Shown: piece by piece, positions 1 through 11,682 of the stretch
Numbering within the stretch: the stretch's first letter is position 1
Layout: every line of letters starts with the position of its first letter
NCBI GenBank assembly: GCA_025529335.1
Contig: JAMYHX010000046.1
Location: forward strand, 62,001-126,000
DNA length: 64,000 nucleotides
Reading direction: 5' to 3'
Origin: Rhizopus sp. PT2906
Taxonomy: Eukaryota > Mucoromycota > Mucoromycetes > Mucorales > Rhizopodaceae
Notes under the pieces: model-generated
What the model was told of the DNA's origin: nothing
Seen by the model: only the letters and a program-made list of their open reading frames with translations
Database searches by the model: none
Made by a program: the position numbers and the translations under genes

Positions 1-1501
1 TCAGCCAAGATCACCTTGCAGACTGAAGACTTTCAGCGACTTGAAGTAGAAACAGACAGAAAGAGGATAGCCTTTGAGAAGGTGCATGCAGCAGCTAATA
101 TTATGCAGACACAGTTAGCCAAACGTAAGCCATCACCTGAGGACAATTATAAGTCAAAGAGGCTACCTGGTGATATCTTGGGCGTGTGTTGGGTTAACTA
201 TGGTAACGAGTTTAATGGCGATGCATCATTAGGTATGTGTGTATTTAAGAAAGGGAGGAGGATGAGGGATGTAAAAGATGAAAAACTCATGCACATATCA
301 TAGGTGTCGCCTTGAATAACTTTGGCCATGCTCAGAGTAAATTGGCAGAGTGTCAGGACGACTTTGCCAGTTCGATGAAGTATGATTACTTGGAGAAGTT
401 GGAAGAAGGCATGAATCAGTTTAAAGAGTATCAAGCACTTCGTAAAAAGCTTGAATCACGTCGATTGGATTACGACGCTAAATTGGCTCGTTTACAAAAA
501 TCGAAAAAGGAAAAACCGGAGCTTGAACAGGAGATGCAAGCAGCCAAATTAAAGTACGAAGAAACAGAGTACGACGTTATACAAAAGCTGGCGTCGCTAC
601 AAGAGTTTGAAGACGAGCATTGCATTGCCCTTGAGCACTTGCTGGACTTGCAGATACAGTATCTTAGTCGTTCATTAGAGATTGTGCAGCAAGTAAAATC
701 AAATTGGGGAAAGGGAACACCTTCAGTTGTGCACGCTAGTAAAACAAAGATGACAGCCGTCTCTCGTATGGATCTGAGTAGACAAGCCAGTACAGATCAT
801 TTATCACCCAGGCTAGTCCCTTCCAGCACGGTCCGAAAACCATCTCAGGATGACGGTATCCGTCAACCGCCGCCAGTACTACCTCGCAAACGATGTAAGT
901 TATAGATCATAGAGTCATAATATTTATTAATGATGCTGTAGCACAATCTTCACCACCCAAGAGAAAGGCACTCTATGACTTTACAGCAAACAGCCCTGAC
1001 GAGCTCTCGTTCAAGTCAAACGATATTATTCAAGTAGTAGAGGAGGTTGACGAAGGTTGGTGGTTAGGAGAGCTGGACGGTCGACGGGGCATTTTCCCGG
1101 TCAATTACACAGAGGCGATGACAAACCCGCCCATTCCTGCCAGACCTCCCTTGACATCGTCATCATCTTCACGCAGTCAAATATTTGTGGATGAGCCCGA
1201 AACACTAGCTGAATCACCTTTTACTGACAATTATCGTCGTCCTCAACAATCACCTGCGGCTTCACCTACTCCTCACCGCATTGCACCACCTCCGCCTGCC
1301 TCTCGTACACCGCCTGTCATGCAAACATCCAGAAGCAATACGACCATTCGCACTACACCCAATACACCCCAATTTAAAGTTACCAGCGACTACTTTGGAT
1401 CTGCCCCTTCTGCTTCCGTTTGTGGCGAATGCGGATGCGATGAGTTTGCAGCCAACGTGTTTAAAAAGGGACATTGTAACAATTGCTTCCATAAACATTA
1501 A
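1..1501 (+). CDS. BAR-SH3 adaptor protein (5' part missing)
   Basis: The reading frame is open at base 1, so the N-terminus lies outside the window. Exons run to 232, 303-894 and 942-1501, with introns 233-302 and 895-941. The first two exons encode a long helical BAR segment (GDILGVCWVNYGNEF, then charged heptads), expected to dimerise and bind curved membrane. Exon 3 encodes an SH3 domain: KALYDFTANSPDELSF starts it and GWWLGEL and FPVNYTEAM close it. A Pro/Ser-rich linker follows, and the protein ends in a four-cysteine motif (CGECGCDEF, then CNNC). BAR-SH3 proteins of the Rvs167/Hob1/endophilin type act in endocytosis and actin patches. The C-terminal Cys4 motif is not part of standard Rvs167. 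Family assignment is firm; orthology is open. Confidence 0.85.
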
Positions 1502-2102
1502 AAAAGAGAAATATCTGTATAACAAAACCGATTTCTGCTGCTGCTGCTTGTATGTAGTATTGCTAGTGATCTTGGTAGACTATGTGCTTGCAAATTTGTT
1601 TATATCAAAGAGGATATCTCTGAAAAAAATCAATAGTATATGTTTAATAGATCAATTTATTACAAAAAATTGTAAATAGTAACTATTAAGTCTGTTCTCT
1701 ATAATCAATATCATTGTTCCATTCAGGGATATTAAATAATTGTGGATAGTCAACTTGCAAACTTATTCATAATCTAGTCCCCTTGTTTACGCTTGTCCAA
1801 TCTATATTTCAAATCGTTCAAAATCATTTTTTACCTTCTCAGTAGTTTAGGATAAAAGCCTCTATGAACTTGATCATACATATTGTCATAATAGATGATC
1901 TCTATTAGTGCCCGCTGACTTGGACAAAAATTCCCTTAATTGGTTCTAGTGAGACTGTAACACCCTGACTTAATCTTTTATAGTGTATCTCTTTTACTGT
2001 TTTCTTTTTCTGATGCCCAAAAAGGCTTTTAGCCTGTTGTATTTTTATTGACCTGACCCGGGCAAAGCTATAGATTTACTAATAAGCACCCATTGCAGCC
2101 AT
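1502..2102. other. intergenic, tail-to-tail genes
   Basis: This is AT-rich DNA between two convergent genes. I see no open frame with coding character and no RNA gene. Terminator and polyadenylation signals of both neighbours must lie here, but none stands out. Confidence 0.5.
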
Positions 2103-2310
2103 TCAATTTTTAATAAAATAATGTTTAAATGTATTACTATGACTACTGTTATTGCTGCTATTGTTGCAGCGATATGATGATAACCGAGATACCGGTCGAT
2201 AATGATCTATGCTACTGCGTGAACGCATGAAAGAAGGCCTCCTGTCCTTATATAGTCGGTTATATCGTTGTTGATGTTGTTGTTGATGATGATGCTGTGA
2301 TTGTTGTTGT

Positions 2311-2357
<47 letters not shown>

Positions 2358-2729
2358 TTGTTGTTGCTGTTGTTGCTGTTTGGACAATAAATCCTTCATT
2401 GTCTGAAATAACTTGTGCTTCTCTTCCTGAAGTTGTTTTATTCTCTGACGAATTGCTTCTGTATCCAGTGATGGTTCTTTAGTACAAGGAGACAAGGGAG
2501 GAGAAGACATTGGTTCTTTAGAAGATAAGTCGATAAGTGCATTCATCACTTGGTCTGTCGATAGTTTGTCACTTTCATAAGCTTCGATAGGAGGGGAAGG
2601 TAAACCATTATCTAGGCATATTTGTTGCTTTTTCTCGTTACGTTGTTTAATACGTTGAGCAATAGAAGTACGTATGGCACGAATATTGGTGGGAGGTTGA
2701 AATTCAAAACTGTTTTGTTCGATTGACAT
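2103..2729 (-). CDS. polyglutamine-containing hypothetical protein
   Basis: Single-exon frame of 208 residues starting at MSIEQNSFEF. The N-terminal third is basic and helical (QRIKQRNEKKQQICLDN), followed by Ser/Pro-rich sequence and a helical stretch around EAIRQRIKQLQEEKHKLF. A run of 26 glutamines (bases 2301-2378, mixed CAA and CAG codons) then passes into His/Gln-rich sequence, and the C-terminus is Ser/Asn-rich. A T-rich and GAAAA-repeat stretch lies just upstream. I do not recognise the family. Disordered polyQ proteins are often transcriptional or RNA regulators in fungi, but that is only a general expectation. The clean frame and sensible start argue that it is real. Confidence 0.6.
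2301..2378 (-). repeat. CAA/CAG trinucleotide run encoding 26 Gln
   Basis: Twenty-six uninterrupted glutamine codons on the minus strand, with CAA and CAG interspersed. The mixed codons suggest the run is kept at protein level rather than being a recent slippage product. A short His/Gln tract follows at 2255-2300. Confidence 0.9.
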
Positions 2730-4099
2730 GAGTTAGGAAGACAGTGACAACAGTGACAGCGATAGTAGGAATAAAGAAAAGAAAAGAAAAGAAAAGAAAT
2801 AAAGGAAAAAACTTTTTATTACTTTAAATACCCTTCTTCACATTTATAGAAAAAAAGAAATTATGTGGGAAGACACACAGACAAAAGCGTCATTTGAGGC
2901 TCCTCTCTGCACTTTGTACCGGAAAAACTTATATCTGAAGTTTTAACTTCGATGCGACTAAATGATTGGTAGGAGTCTACTTAAAACAGTTAGGGTTGGA
3001 TAGAAGTATAGTTAGACTCCGCCACGGGTTCAACCTTTGGGAGTTGTTCCATATTTGTCTGGATGACTTTCACCCCTTCTTCAATTCCTTCAGTTCGAAA
3101 TTAGTGACTACAAATATATGCAACTGTATATTTAACGCTTAAAAAAGTACACATCCTTCAGAGTGCGAATGACGTAAAGAGCAACTATAATATGAATTGT
3201 ATAACATAAACCCCTCCCCCCTCCCTCCTTTGACTAATAAATAGAGGGAAATGCTTATTTCGTAACTATTAAAAAAACGCTTTCACTCTGCTCTTGTTTC
3301 CATATTCACAATTCTCATTAATGATTTTCGTGTTACTTTTTTAAACAGGAAACTAAGATTATCATTTTTGTCAGTGAACCTTTTCTGTGCACATTGAACA
3401 CCAAAACTACTATGGAGACAAATAATGCAAAATTAATTATAATGATTACACAATCATCTCGTCTTACAATAAGTAAATCACTTGATTCAGTTTCCACTTG
3501 AAATACGCATCTAAAAAACCACTTATTCTTTTTTTTTCTTTGAATATTTGATATCAAGTAATTAGTTCAAGGCAAACTCCATTGTATTGTACTTTTTAAT
3601 GAACCTTAAACTGTATCAAGCATTTGTTACTAATAATGCCACTAATGTTTGCAGCCTTCAAAATGTATTATTTTTTGCAATGATAACGATCGAAGAACTG
3701 CTATTACGATGATAATAGTAGCATTAGGAAGAAGAACAAAGAAATGCAGGAAGCTTAGGAAATTCCCTCCTTGAAGAAACGATCGATCAGCAGGAAATGG
3801 TACTCCCTAATAATGATAATGAATGATTAGCAGCCTAAAATGATGACGACTTAATTACTTTTATATTGGCTTTATGTAAAAAGTACATACATGGAGAATA
3901 TGGACAATATCACACTGAAATAACCTTTTTGTAAGTGATGGAAAAGATATTAGTATATGTTGGTTAGTTTATTTTAGTTTGTACTTGTCATGATACAGAA
4001 CTGTCTGATATTCTACTAATAAAGATACCAATGACCCCAATAGAGTAACTGTTAAACCAACGTCTCACCAAACGTTTGAAGACTTTTTTCTTATAGTCA

Positions 4100-4392
4100 T
4101 CCGCTGTCGCTATCACATTTCCTCCCGCTTCATCTGCCAGACGCCAACTCCATTTTCGACAGCAAAGCTATGCTATATGGCGTACAGAATGGCAGCCTGG
4201 CTATGGGGGGACCCTTCCTCACAGCAAAATATCAATTATTTGGCGGCCCTTCACTCTTATCAAGACCCCAAGCTCTCAGCATTAGCCATCTACATATATT
4301 CCTTCTTTACTACTGATCAGCGAAGCACCAAGCGTTCCGAAGCATACATGACCTTCATTAAAGTGCCTAAATTCAAAATTATTTTGCTATGA
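4100..4392 (+). pseudogene. decayed coding-like fragment
   Basis: More than one plus-strand frame stays open here. One contains YGVQNGSLAMGGPFLTAKY, and another runs from 4177 (MAYRMAAWLWGDPSSQ) to 4392. Composition is less AT-rich than the flanks. Neither frame has a proper start context or a recognised domain. A relic of a mobile-element gene is the most likely reading, but I cannot name the family. Confidence 0.3.
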
Positions 4393-4605
4393 GGAGATCA
4401 TCCAAGAGAGTTTCATGGTAGGCCTTTCACTTGACTGTCATGACTCTAAAGTTCCCGCGTTACCAAGACAATCACGATTCGCTTGCATCTAAATCCTTTC
4501 TTCTGCCTTGACAAGGGATACAACGTCCACGTCTATTGCATCACTTCAGACATGTGCCACACGGCTCATCCAGTCTTCTCCACCTTCTTAATTGGCCATT
4601 TGTAG

Positions 4606-4812
4606 TCGATTGGGTACAAATGCATCTCAAAGTATATTCAACATATGATGAAACATGTAGGCACCCCTGTTCCCAAGAGCACATCTCTAGGTGCTACACT
4701 GAATATGCAACCAGATATTTCAGTGGACGATATCCTAGTAGATGATGTATTTGGCATATTACAGAATGAGTTAAAGGGTTTTTGCCATAGCCATACAGAA
4801 AAGGTTGGATAA
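4606..4812 (+). pseudogene. short open frame without good start, probable relic
   Basis: A 68-codon frame follows directly after a stop codon and ends at 4812. It reads with protein-like composition (PKSTSLGATLNMQPDISV, then ILVDDVFGILQNELKGF). Methionines occur only from 4642 on. It may be the tail of the same decayed gene as the fragment at 4100-4392. No family was recognised. Confidence 0.3.
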
Positions 4813-6533
4813 GTTGCTCGAATTGTAATCTTTCTGCATTGGCACCATAAATTGAATCATTAAATGTAAGAAGACCTATACCACGACCATCAGTTGGTTT
4901 GTATGCAGCTTTTCTTAATAAAACAGATTCATTTGTATTACTGTCACTTCAAAAAAGAGAAAACAGTAATACCTTCTTTTCCAAAGAAATACTTTTTGTC
5001 CCTTTTTTAATAGATGAACAACAATTTGTTTATTGATTTAATTAAATACGATTAGCTTAGTTAAAGATTTGCAATCCTTTGAACATGCTCACCTTAGGGA
5101 TGATTTGCCAAAATACAACATGAAGCGTAAAAGCTAGTAAGAGAGCCATATGTCCTAGATGGCCTTGATTATATTAATCCTTTTACTATAGAGCAGGTAA
5201 CTATTTAACAGATGTAAAATAGAGCAAGTGTTATTCCAGGACGTTGAGGCCATGTTACAATTGATGAAGTATTGGACATGTTACAAGCTACTATCATTAA
5301 TGGCATCGAATATACTATCCTCAATAACTCATAGAATGGTTCTGGCCGATGGGACTCTAAACATCTCTCCTTTTGCCTTCAGTCCTCTGATTAAACACAT
5401 CTTTAGTATCAACAAATAGTGTTTTCATTTATGCAACGTCCATTAGTTTGAGCTCATGTGCTGTTTCCAGTGCTACGTAGTACAATCAATACTCCCTCTT
5501 TTTTAAATATTATGCTTCTTCCTTAAAGTCAACCTATTCATTTGTTCATTTCCCCCTTTTCTTTTTATTAATACAACAATGTAATAAAGATACATATCTG
5601 CTCCTCTTTAATCAGTTCCTTTGATTCAATTTATGCAAATAAGCTAATTATTTATTTCTATTGGTTAAAATAAACGGGGGCAGTTTCAAAATAAAGGGGC
5701 TTTAAGTACTTCGGAATTTAACGATTTCATGAGTAGCACAAACTATAGAAAGAGGACCCTCATTGTTTCGCATGGATCCTCTATTGCCTTGTGAGCACGG
5801 AATTGTCAACAGGATTTACAGAGTGGCATTTCAAAGCAGATTGTCACCTTGGGACAAAAGAAGGCAATATGGAGTTGACTTTGGCAAACAAGACCTCGTT
5901 TAGACACTGACTGAACAGTGACATATCTGTACTATAGATGGACAGATCTGGTTGTGGTGTTGAAATGAGAGAATCGAAGGATCGATACAGAGAGATCTCC
6001 TTCCTGATGGTAGATGTAACTCTAGGAGTAGTGTTGATATTTGACAAAGTAGAGGCGTTCGCGAACAGACGCTAATTTAGTGGAGTCAACAGTATTATTT
6101 TGTGCTGGTCCAGCGCTTGTTTCAACAGTTGGCTTATGGGGAACATGCGCAAGTCGTGTAGCATTAGCAGTTTAGGATTTATAAATAAAAGGGTTTGCAA
6201 TCAATTTGCACATATTTCTTTCACTCTGTTTTCAAAATATGTCGCGGCTGCCGCTTCCCCCCTTCGTCATTTCTACTTCAAAAGCGAGTAGCTGCAGGAT
6301 CGGACAGATGATCTGGTTTTTTGGTCTGCTAATGTCTTGTTCGGTTGTAAAACCGATACATATAGTCAAAGCAGATCAAGGCCTGAGGTAAATATAAATG
6401 TATAATACAATTCAAAACATCTTCAGATTGTAAACTAAAAAAAATACTAATACAGTTCGTAAATACAGAATCCATATATCGTCCAACGACGTCTAGACGA
6501 CCAATGCATATCCTGATGCACGTGCTCTGTTTT

Positions 6534-6683
6534 GGTCCCTCCGCCCAGCTTGCTCAAAAGAGCAATAGAAGAGCTGGAGGAGGAGATTCACCGTGATGAG
6601 GCTTCATTGGCCGTCAAAAAAAGAAATATAGCCATGCTAGTTGAAGCTGACAATTTTGAGTTTTCTCCTTCTCTCTTTTTATA
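6534..6683 (+). pseudogene. short helical coding-like remnant
   Basis: An open frame with strongly coding-like, charged helical sequence (LLKRAIEELEEEIHRDEASL, then AVKKRNIAMLVEADNFEF) ends at a TAA near 6683. No start codon or flanking exon could be joined to it. It looks like a leftover exon of a coiled-coil protein, perhaps from a mobile element. Confidence 0.3.
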
Positions 6684-7351
6684 AAACTACATCCGATTAT
6701 TCCTTTGCACAATTTGATATCGAATGAAAGAACATTGCAGCCAGGTAAGTAAGTTAACAAGGACTAACTATTACTTTGAAAAGGCTATTGACTAAAGGGA
6801 TCTTGATGAAGGCTCTATATTCGCTATGTCCTGAAAAATGAAATGTCTAGAATTTTTAGTTGGTTGTTCTAAGTCAAATCCTTATTTTTGAAATAGGGTT
6901 AGATTTCAGCCCACAATATCAATTCTTCAGTAAAAATAGGTGTAGGCCCAATATTTGTAGCTGATGAAGTGTAATTTGATACAGTATACGAATATAAATA
7001 TATATATAAAATACCATCATAATCGAGGTTTGGGTTTTACTAATGAACTTCAATATTTAAAACTCTAAATTTGAAAGTAGAACACTGAGTCGGAACACAA
7101 GGTTGAATATTGTGTTCTCTTCAGAAGCGTATGAGTTTGCGCTTGGACCAAGTGTCTTTCAACTGATGAATGACATTCTTATCTCCATTACGATTAGAAA
7201 GAATGTCGTTTTTATAGTGTTTAATATGAGACCTCTTTGTCTGCTTAATGATGATAATAAAGTATGTGATATTAAATGCGTCTAAAAATAAAACTATTTT
7301 TATTTCTGTTCATACATTTTCCTTCTTTTTTTTCTCCTTTTTAAATATAAT

Positions 7352-7651
7352 ATGATTTTGATAAAGAAGTGGATAAAGAACTGTCTAAAGAAACGAAAAA
7401 GAAAGACAAAATCAGTCAGATTTACGACCAATAAAGATATTTACTATACGCATAGTAGTATAGAATATGATAGATCATCTATGTTGTCATTTGAAGACAT
7501 GAAAGAAGGGGAAAGTTTAAAGATGGATTCATTGTTAATGCTGGACGATAATGATGAATTTGATAAACAAGTGATTCGAAATACTAAATTAAACAAGAAA
7601 CAAGGCTATCATAGCATTGCTGTCTTGGTTAATTACAGGGCCAATATTTAA
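7352..7651 (+). CDS. small conserved-looking fungal protein with EYDRS motif
   Basis: Single exon of 99 residues behind a T/C-rich stretch typical of promoters in this window. The N-terminus is very basic (KKWIKNCLKKRKRKTKSVRF). It continues with a motif of the form THSSIEYDRSSM, which resembles the (T)YSxEEYDRS element found in many short fungal hypothetical proteins. The second half is acidic (LLMLDDNDEFDK). There is no signal peptide or membrane segment. The EYDRS-type motif supports a real gene; its function is not known to me. Confidence 0.55.
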   Translation: MILIKKWIKNCLKKRKRKTKSVRFTTNKDIYYTHSSIEYDRSSMLSFEDMKEGESLKMDSLLMLDDNDEFDKQVIRNTKLNKKQGYHSIAVLVNYRANI

Positions 7652-8522
7652 AATATTCAAAAGAGACTGATTATATGATAGAAACGTTCTTTGGTTATTT
7701 TCTCAAGAACACCAGTGTTTGTATTGGTTACTCGCTTTGAGTATTTCCTAACATCTATTTCAAATATCTTGGATGTGTTGTAAAAGTGCCGAATAAAGGG
7801 GATATTGGTAATAGACAATGCTAAGAGTAAATAATGTGTCGATAGAAAGAACCATTTCTTTACTCGAGAAAGTAAAGTATACCATAGCGACCGAAGCTAG
7901 ATTCAGCATTCTCAAAAGTATTTCTGTTGAGAAAAAGGGGTTTTCTTGAATGAGTTATCCATTGTCCAATAAATGGTATGATGATACATGTATTTTTTTG
8001 TTACAAAATAAAAAAAAAAGGACAGATAATGAACAAAGCCTATACTTCCGTTTATAAGCTCAGATTGAATACATGTTACACTTTTGCTGTTTTGGGATTT
8101 ATTATGGAAACATCAATACAAAAACAATAACATAAAAGACATTTCTCTATTTTTTTTTTCTTTTTCCCTTTTCCTTTAACGTCATGGCTCACTTTAAGGT
8201 GAGTACAAGGATGAGTTAGACGGACGATCATTAATAAGACAATAGCAATTAAAAACAAATCTCTCACAGTGTGGATATAATCATCACTGGAAACTAATAA
8301 AGAATACACAGCTACCTACCTTACAGTTTGAGGAACCTGTAGATAAAATTACTTGTCAAATCAAAAAGATATCGGTAACATAAAAATAGTCTTTTTTAAA
8401 AATGGAAACTAATAAAAATAAAGTGTCAAAACATTGACTTGATTGTTCCCTCCAAGGACAGAACACAAGGTACACTTGCCAACTATCAAATAAAGTATTA
8501 AATATATGTATTAGATCAACAA
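7652..8522. other. intergenic
   Basis: AT-rich sequence with several A/T homopolymers. The 77-codon minus-strand frame at 8076-8309 has biased, non-coding-like composition and no start context. I see no RNA gene. Confidence 0.4.
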
Positions 8523-11330
8523 ATGCAGCTTGAACAATTCTTCAATGTAATTGGCACTAAAATCACCAAGAATACCATTGTTAAAAAATCCAGCCGTCAA
8601 ACACTGTTTACAGCAGACGACATGTCAGACAAAGTAAGTTACAAAAAAAAAACGTCATTTTTCATGTACTCAGGTTACACACATCTCAGTTCGAAAGGGA
8701 TGACGACAAAAGAGCTTTTCGTATTCAAGAGTTTATAAAGACCGAAAGATCCTACGTGGAAACATTACAAACATTAGTCAAATATGTCGTACATCCATTA
8801 AAGTCAATTATGCAACAAAAACATTGTATTCTTAATACATACAAATGCACTAAAATATTCCTAAACATCGATCAAATTGCATCGGCCAATCAACAGTTCT
8901 TGGACGACTTGGAACACAATCATGAAAGCTTTGGAGACATCTGTCGAGAGCACGTAAGCTTAATTAAAAATAAAAAGACATCTTCCTTTGTTGACTTACT
9001 TTTATATAGATGCAACACTTTGAATGCTACCGCAAATACTTGCTGGAACAAGGAGAAGCTCAAAATCTACATGCAAAGGAAGTAAAGAGTAACCAAGCTT
9101 ATAGACGATTCTTAATGAACGTGAACGATCATCCTGAATTTAAGCGAAGGAGACTACAAGATATTCTGGTCGAACCTGTACAGCGCATCAGTCGATACTC
9201 AATGATGCTCAGAGAGATACTTAATTTAACCCCAAAGGATCATCCAGATTACCCGGGATTAAAACAAGCCTGTGAAAAATCAAAGGTTATTGCTACTATG
9301 GATGATGATGATACCACTAAAGCAGCCACCATGCTCCTAGCTTTATACCAAACCATCAAGGAGTCACCCGTAAGCCAACTTTTAACGTTTTTTCTTTCTT
9401 TTTGGCTAACCGGCACCAAAGTGCTCCTTAATTAACCAAAATAGATCCTTGGTCGCGCACTTGGACGCATTAGAGATCAACCATGAGACAAACAAGCCGC
9501 TGAGAGCAGTCACTCTCTTCTTGTTTACAGACAAGATACTTGTTGCAAGTCGCTCTTCACTCGATTCGAAAGAAATGGATCTTGAAGAAATAGTTGACAC
9601 TATGATACCCACAAAGAATGCTCGCTTCTCTAGATTGCCCTCTAAAAAAGAAAACTCACTAAAATTCAAAGGATGGGCTGACCTTGAATGTGTCGAGTGT
9701 TTTGAAGGTGTTTTAGGTATTGATATAAACACTTGAAATGGAAAAGGAGCCAACTCTTCTCTTCTAGATCGCCCTGGTTCATTCATTCTCTCAGCTTCTA
9801 ATATGGAAGAAGCCCAGCAACATGAAATGACAAATATTACCTCATTCGAACACTATTTTTACAGAGGCCCCAGGTTATTTTCGGTCATTCCTCAAAAAGA
9901 ATACCTAACAAGGCAACAAAAACATGACTATATTCAAAAGGGACTAGAATTTCAAGCAATCTATCAAAAGACAAGAGCGCTTGCAAAAGAATATGGCAAG
10001 TATCCTTTCTCATTTTACCAATTTCTCCTTTGATAACATCATTTATATAGATTCTAGTAACGCGACATATTATAGAACGTGGAAAGAGATACCCACCTTT
10101 TGCAGTGTTTACAGTCCGGAAGCATACGCCAAGGCAAGGTATAAGGTAACCATTCGTCATTTCATGTGTAAAACATTATTGCACATGCTCATATATTACA
10201 TTTATCAGAACAACAGCGCGCTTGTTTACGTGGATACCCGTGATATCTCCTTAGAATCGCTCTTTCCAGCCTTCTCTCCGTGTACACCTTGGATTGTCGG
10301 ACTTATTCAGCCAGAGGGTCTCAAAGGCTTTCGTCTTCACCTGAGCACGTTAACTGGCTTTGCAGAAAAGTGGCATCACTTATCTGAACCTCAAGATCAG
10401 CAGACGATTGATTTCGAACGCGTCTTTTGGAATAACTGTAAGTGAATTTTCGGGAATAAACTTAAATAGCTCATCTCATTTCGGAGCAGTACTCTTTTTG
10501 AATCAATGTTTACAATTATCTCAAGAACACGCTTACCGAATCAGGTTCCTAATGCAACAGGCACTATCCATGAGCTCTACACTGCCTCGACCTAAATCAA
10601 TGTCTATTTCTCGAGCAACGAGTATTCCTGCTCTTGGTAAACTGTTTAATAGTAACGAAGAGTATCGATCTAGTAGGAAAAGGGATTCACAAGCCAGGCC
10701 TTTGTCGTCTCCAAAACAGACAGCCAGATCTAATGTTAATTCCTGGAACGGTGCATCAGTACAGCAGCTTAGTAATAATCAAAACTCGTCATTGACCTCC
10801 CTTACCTCTTTGTTTTCATCGAAATCTTCAGATGATGAAAAAGGTAATCTCTTTACATCATCATGAATGAACTTTCTCTTATTAAATGTTTCATAGCGAA
10901 CGAGATCGAAAACGGCAAGAATGTTACTTGTGACGATTTGTTATTCGATATGGTAATCTCGTAACTTTCCTTTGACGACTGCTGACTTATTAAAAATAGA
11001 TACAGGAAAGAGATGATCGAGCGCAGCAGGTTCACTTCTTGGACGAAGATGAAAAAAATAATACCTTTTCTTCAAGAGGTAGTAGTAACAGCATGGCTAG
11101 TTCATTTAGTATGATTGACGATGAAGAGGAGAATGAATTGGATAATGAGGCTTATAGTCATTTACCTGTTGCTAAAGTAACTATATGAATAACATAAAAG
11201 TCTAGTTCTAATTCACGTACACTAGGTCAATACAAACCCCTATGAAAGTTTAGATAATGTATTAAAGTTGATGCAAGGATTTGAAGATGAAATGCAGCAA
11301 GAGTGGCAACTGCTGATGCACAAGTATTAG
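8523..11330 (+). CDS. DH-PH Rho guanine nucleotide exchange factor
   Basis: Eleven exons give about 756 residues: 8523-8633, 8690-8953, 9010-9369, 9422-9716, 9768-9999, 10058-10145, 10209-10437, about 10490-10843, 10897-10952, 11000-11176 and 11226-11330. The DH domain begins at FIKTERSYVETLQTLVKYVV. Its most conserved helix is RLQDILVEPVQRISRYSMML. The domain activates Rho/Cdc42-type GTPases by GDP release. A PH domain follows (AVTLFLFTDKILVASRSS, DRPGSFILSASNMEEAQ). The C-terminal third is Ser-rich then acidic and looks disordered. The intron before exon 4 uses the acceptor at 9420-9421; the later AG at 9443-9444 would break the frame. The acceptor of exon 8 (10487 or 10490) is uncertain. 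There is no BAR, CNH or RhoGAP domain, so the target GTPase cannot be told. Confidence 0.85.
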
Positions 11331-11682
11331 TTGCTTAGGAATATGATAAAAAGTCAAAAACAGTCTAGACAATGTTCAATTTTTAGATGACAAACATTCT
11401 ATAAAAACTGCATCTACAATAGGATATTCACATCACTTTGCCATATTCCCCTCCCTTTCCAATTTTTTTTTTTTTTTTTTGCAATGAAATCTTTTTGCTA
11501 TAGAATGATCACGGATTATTGTAAGCATAAAGTCCTAAATGTTTCATTAAGTGTAATATCTGTTATGCCAAGCCATATAATGTAATTACCACGTCGGTGT
11601 TTTTTATTATTATTTTCATGGCATTCATCAACAACAACAATAAACCCATTACTAGGCATTTATTTACATTTTTATACAATAT
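11331..11682. other. intergenic, convergent genes
   Basis: A 350-base AT-rich spacer between convergent genes, with a 19-20 nt poly-T tract near 11465-11485 and AATAAA-like sequences. No gene is visible. Confidence 0.5.

Larger units (their letters stand above)
2730..7351. other. gene-poor region with coding-like remnants
   Basis: 4.6 kb without a convincing intact gene. The first 1.3 kb is plain AT-rich DNA. From about 4100 to 4812 the base composition is richer and several reading frames stay open over 150-290 bases (see separate entries). Another short coding-like stretch lies at 6534-6683. The short frames at 5844-6047 and 7103-7285 have no recognisable features. The picture fits old, decayed mobile or duplicated DNA, but no terminal repeats or target-site duplications could be seen. 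Confidence 0.45.

Noticed and set aside
5844..6047. 67-codon minus frame
   Set aside because: No motif, no start context, no neighbouring exon and no coding-like composition.
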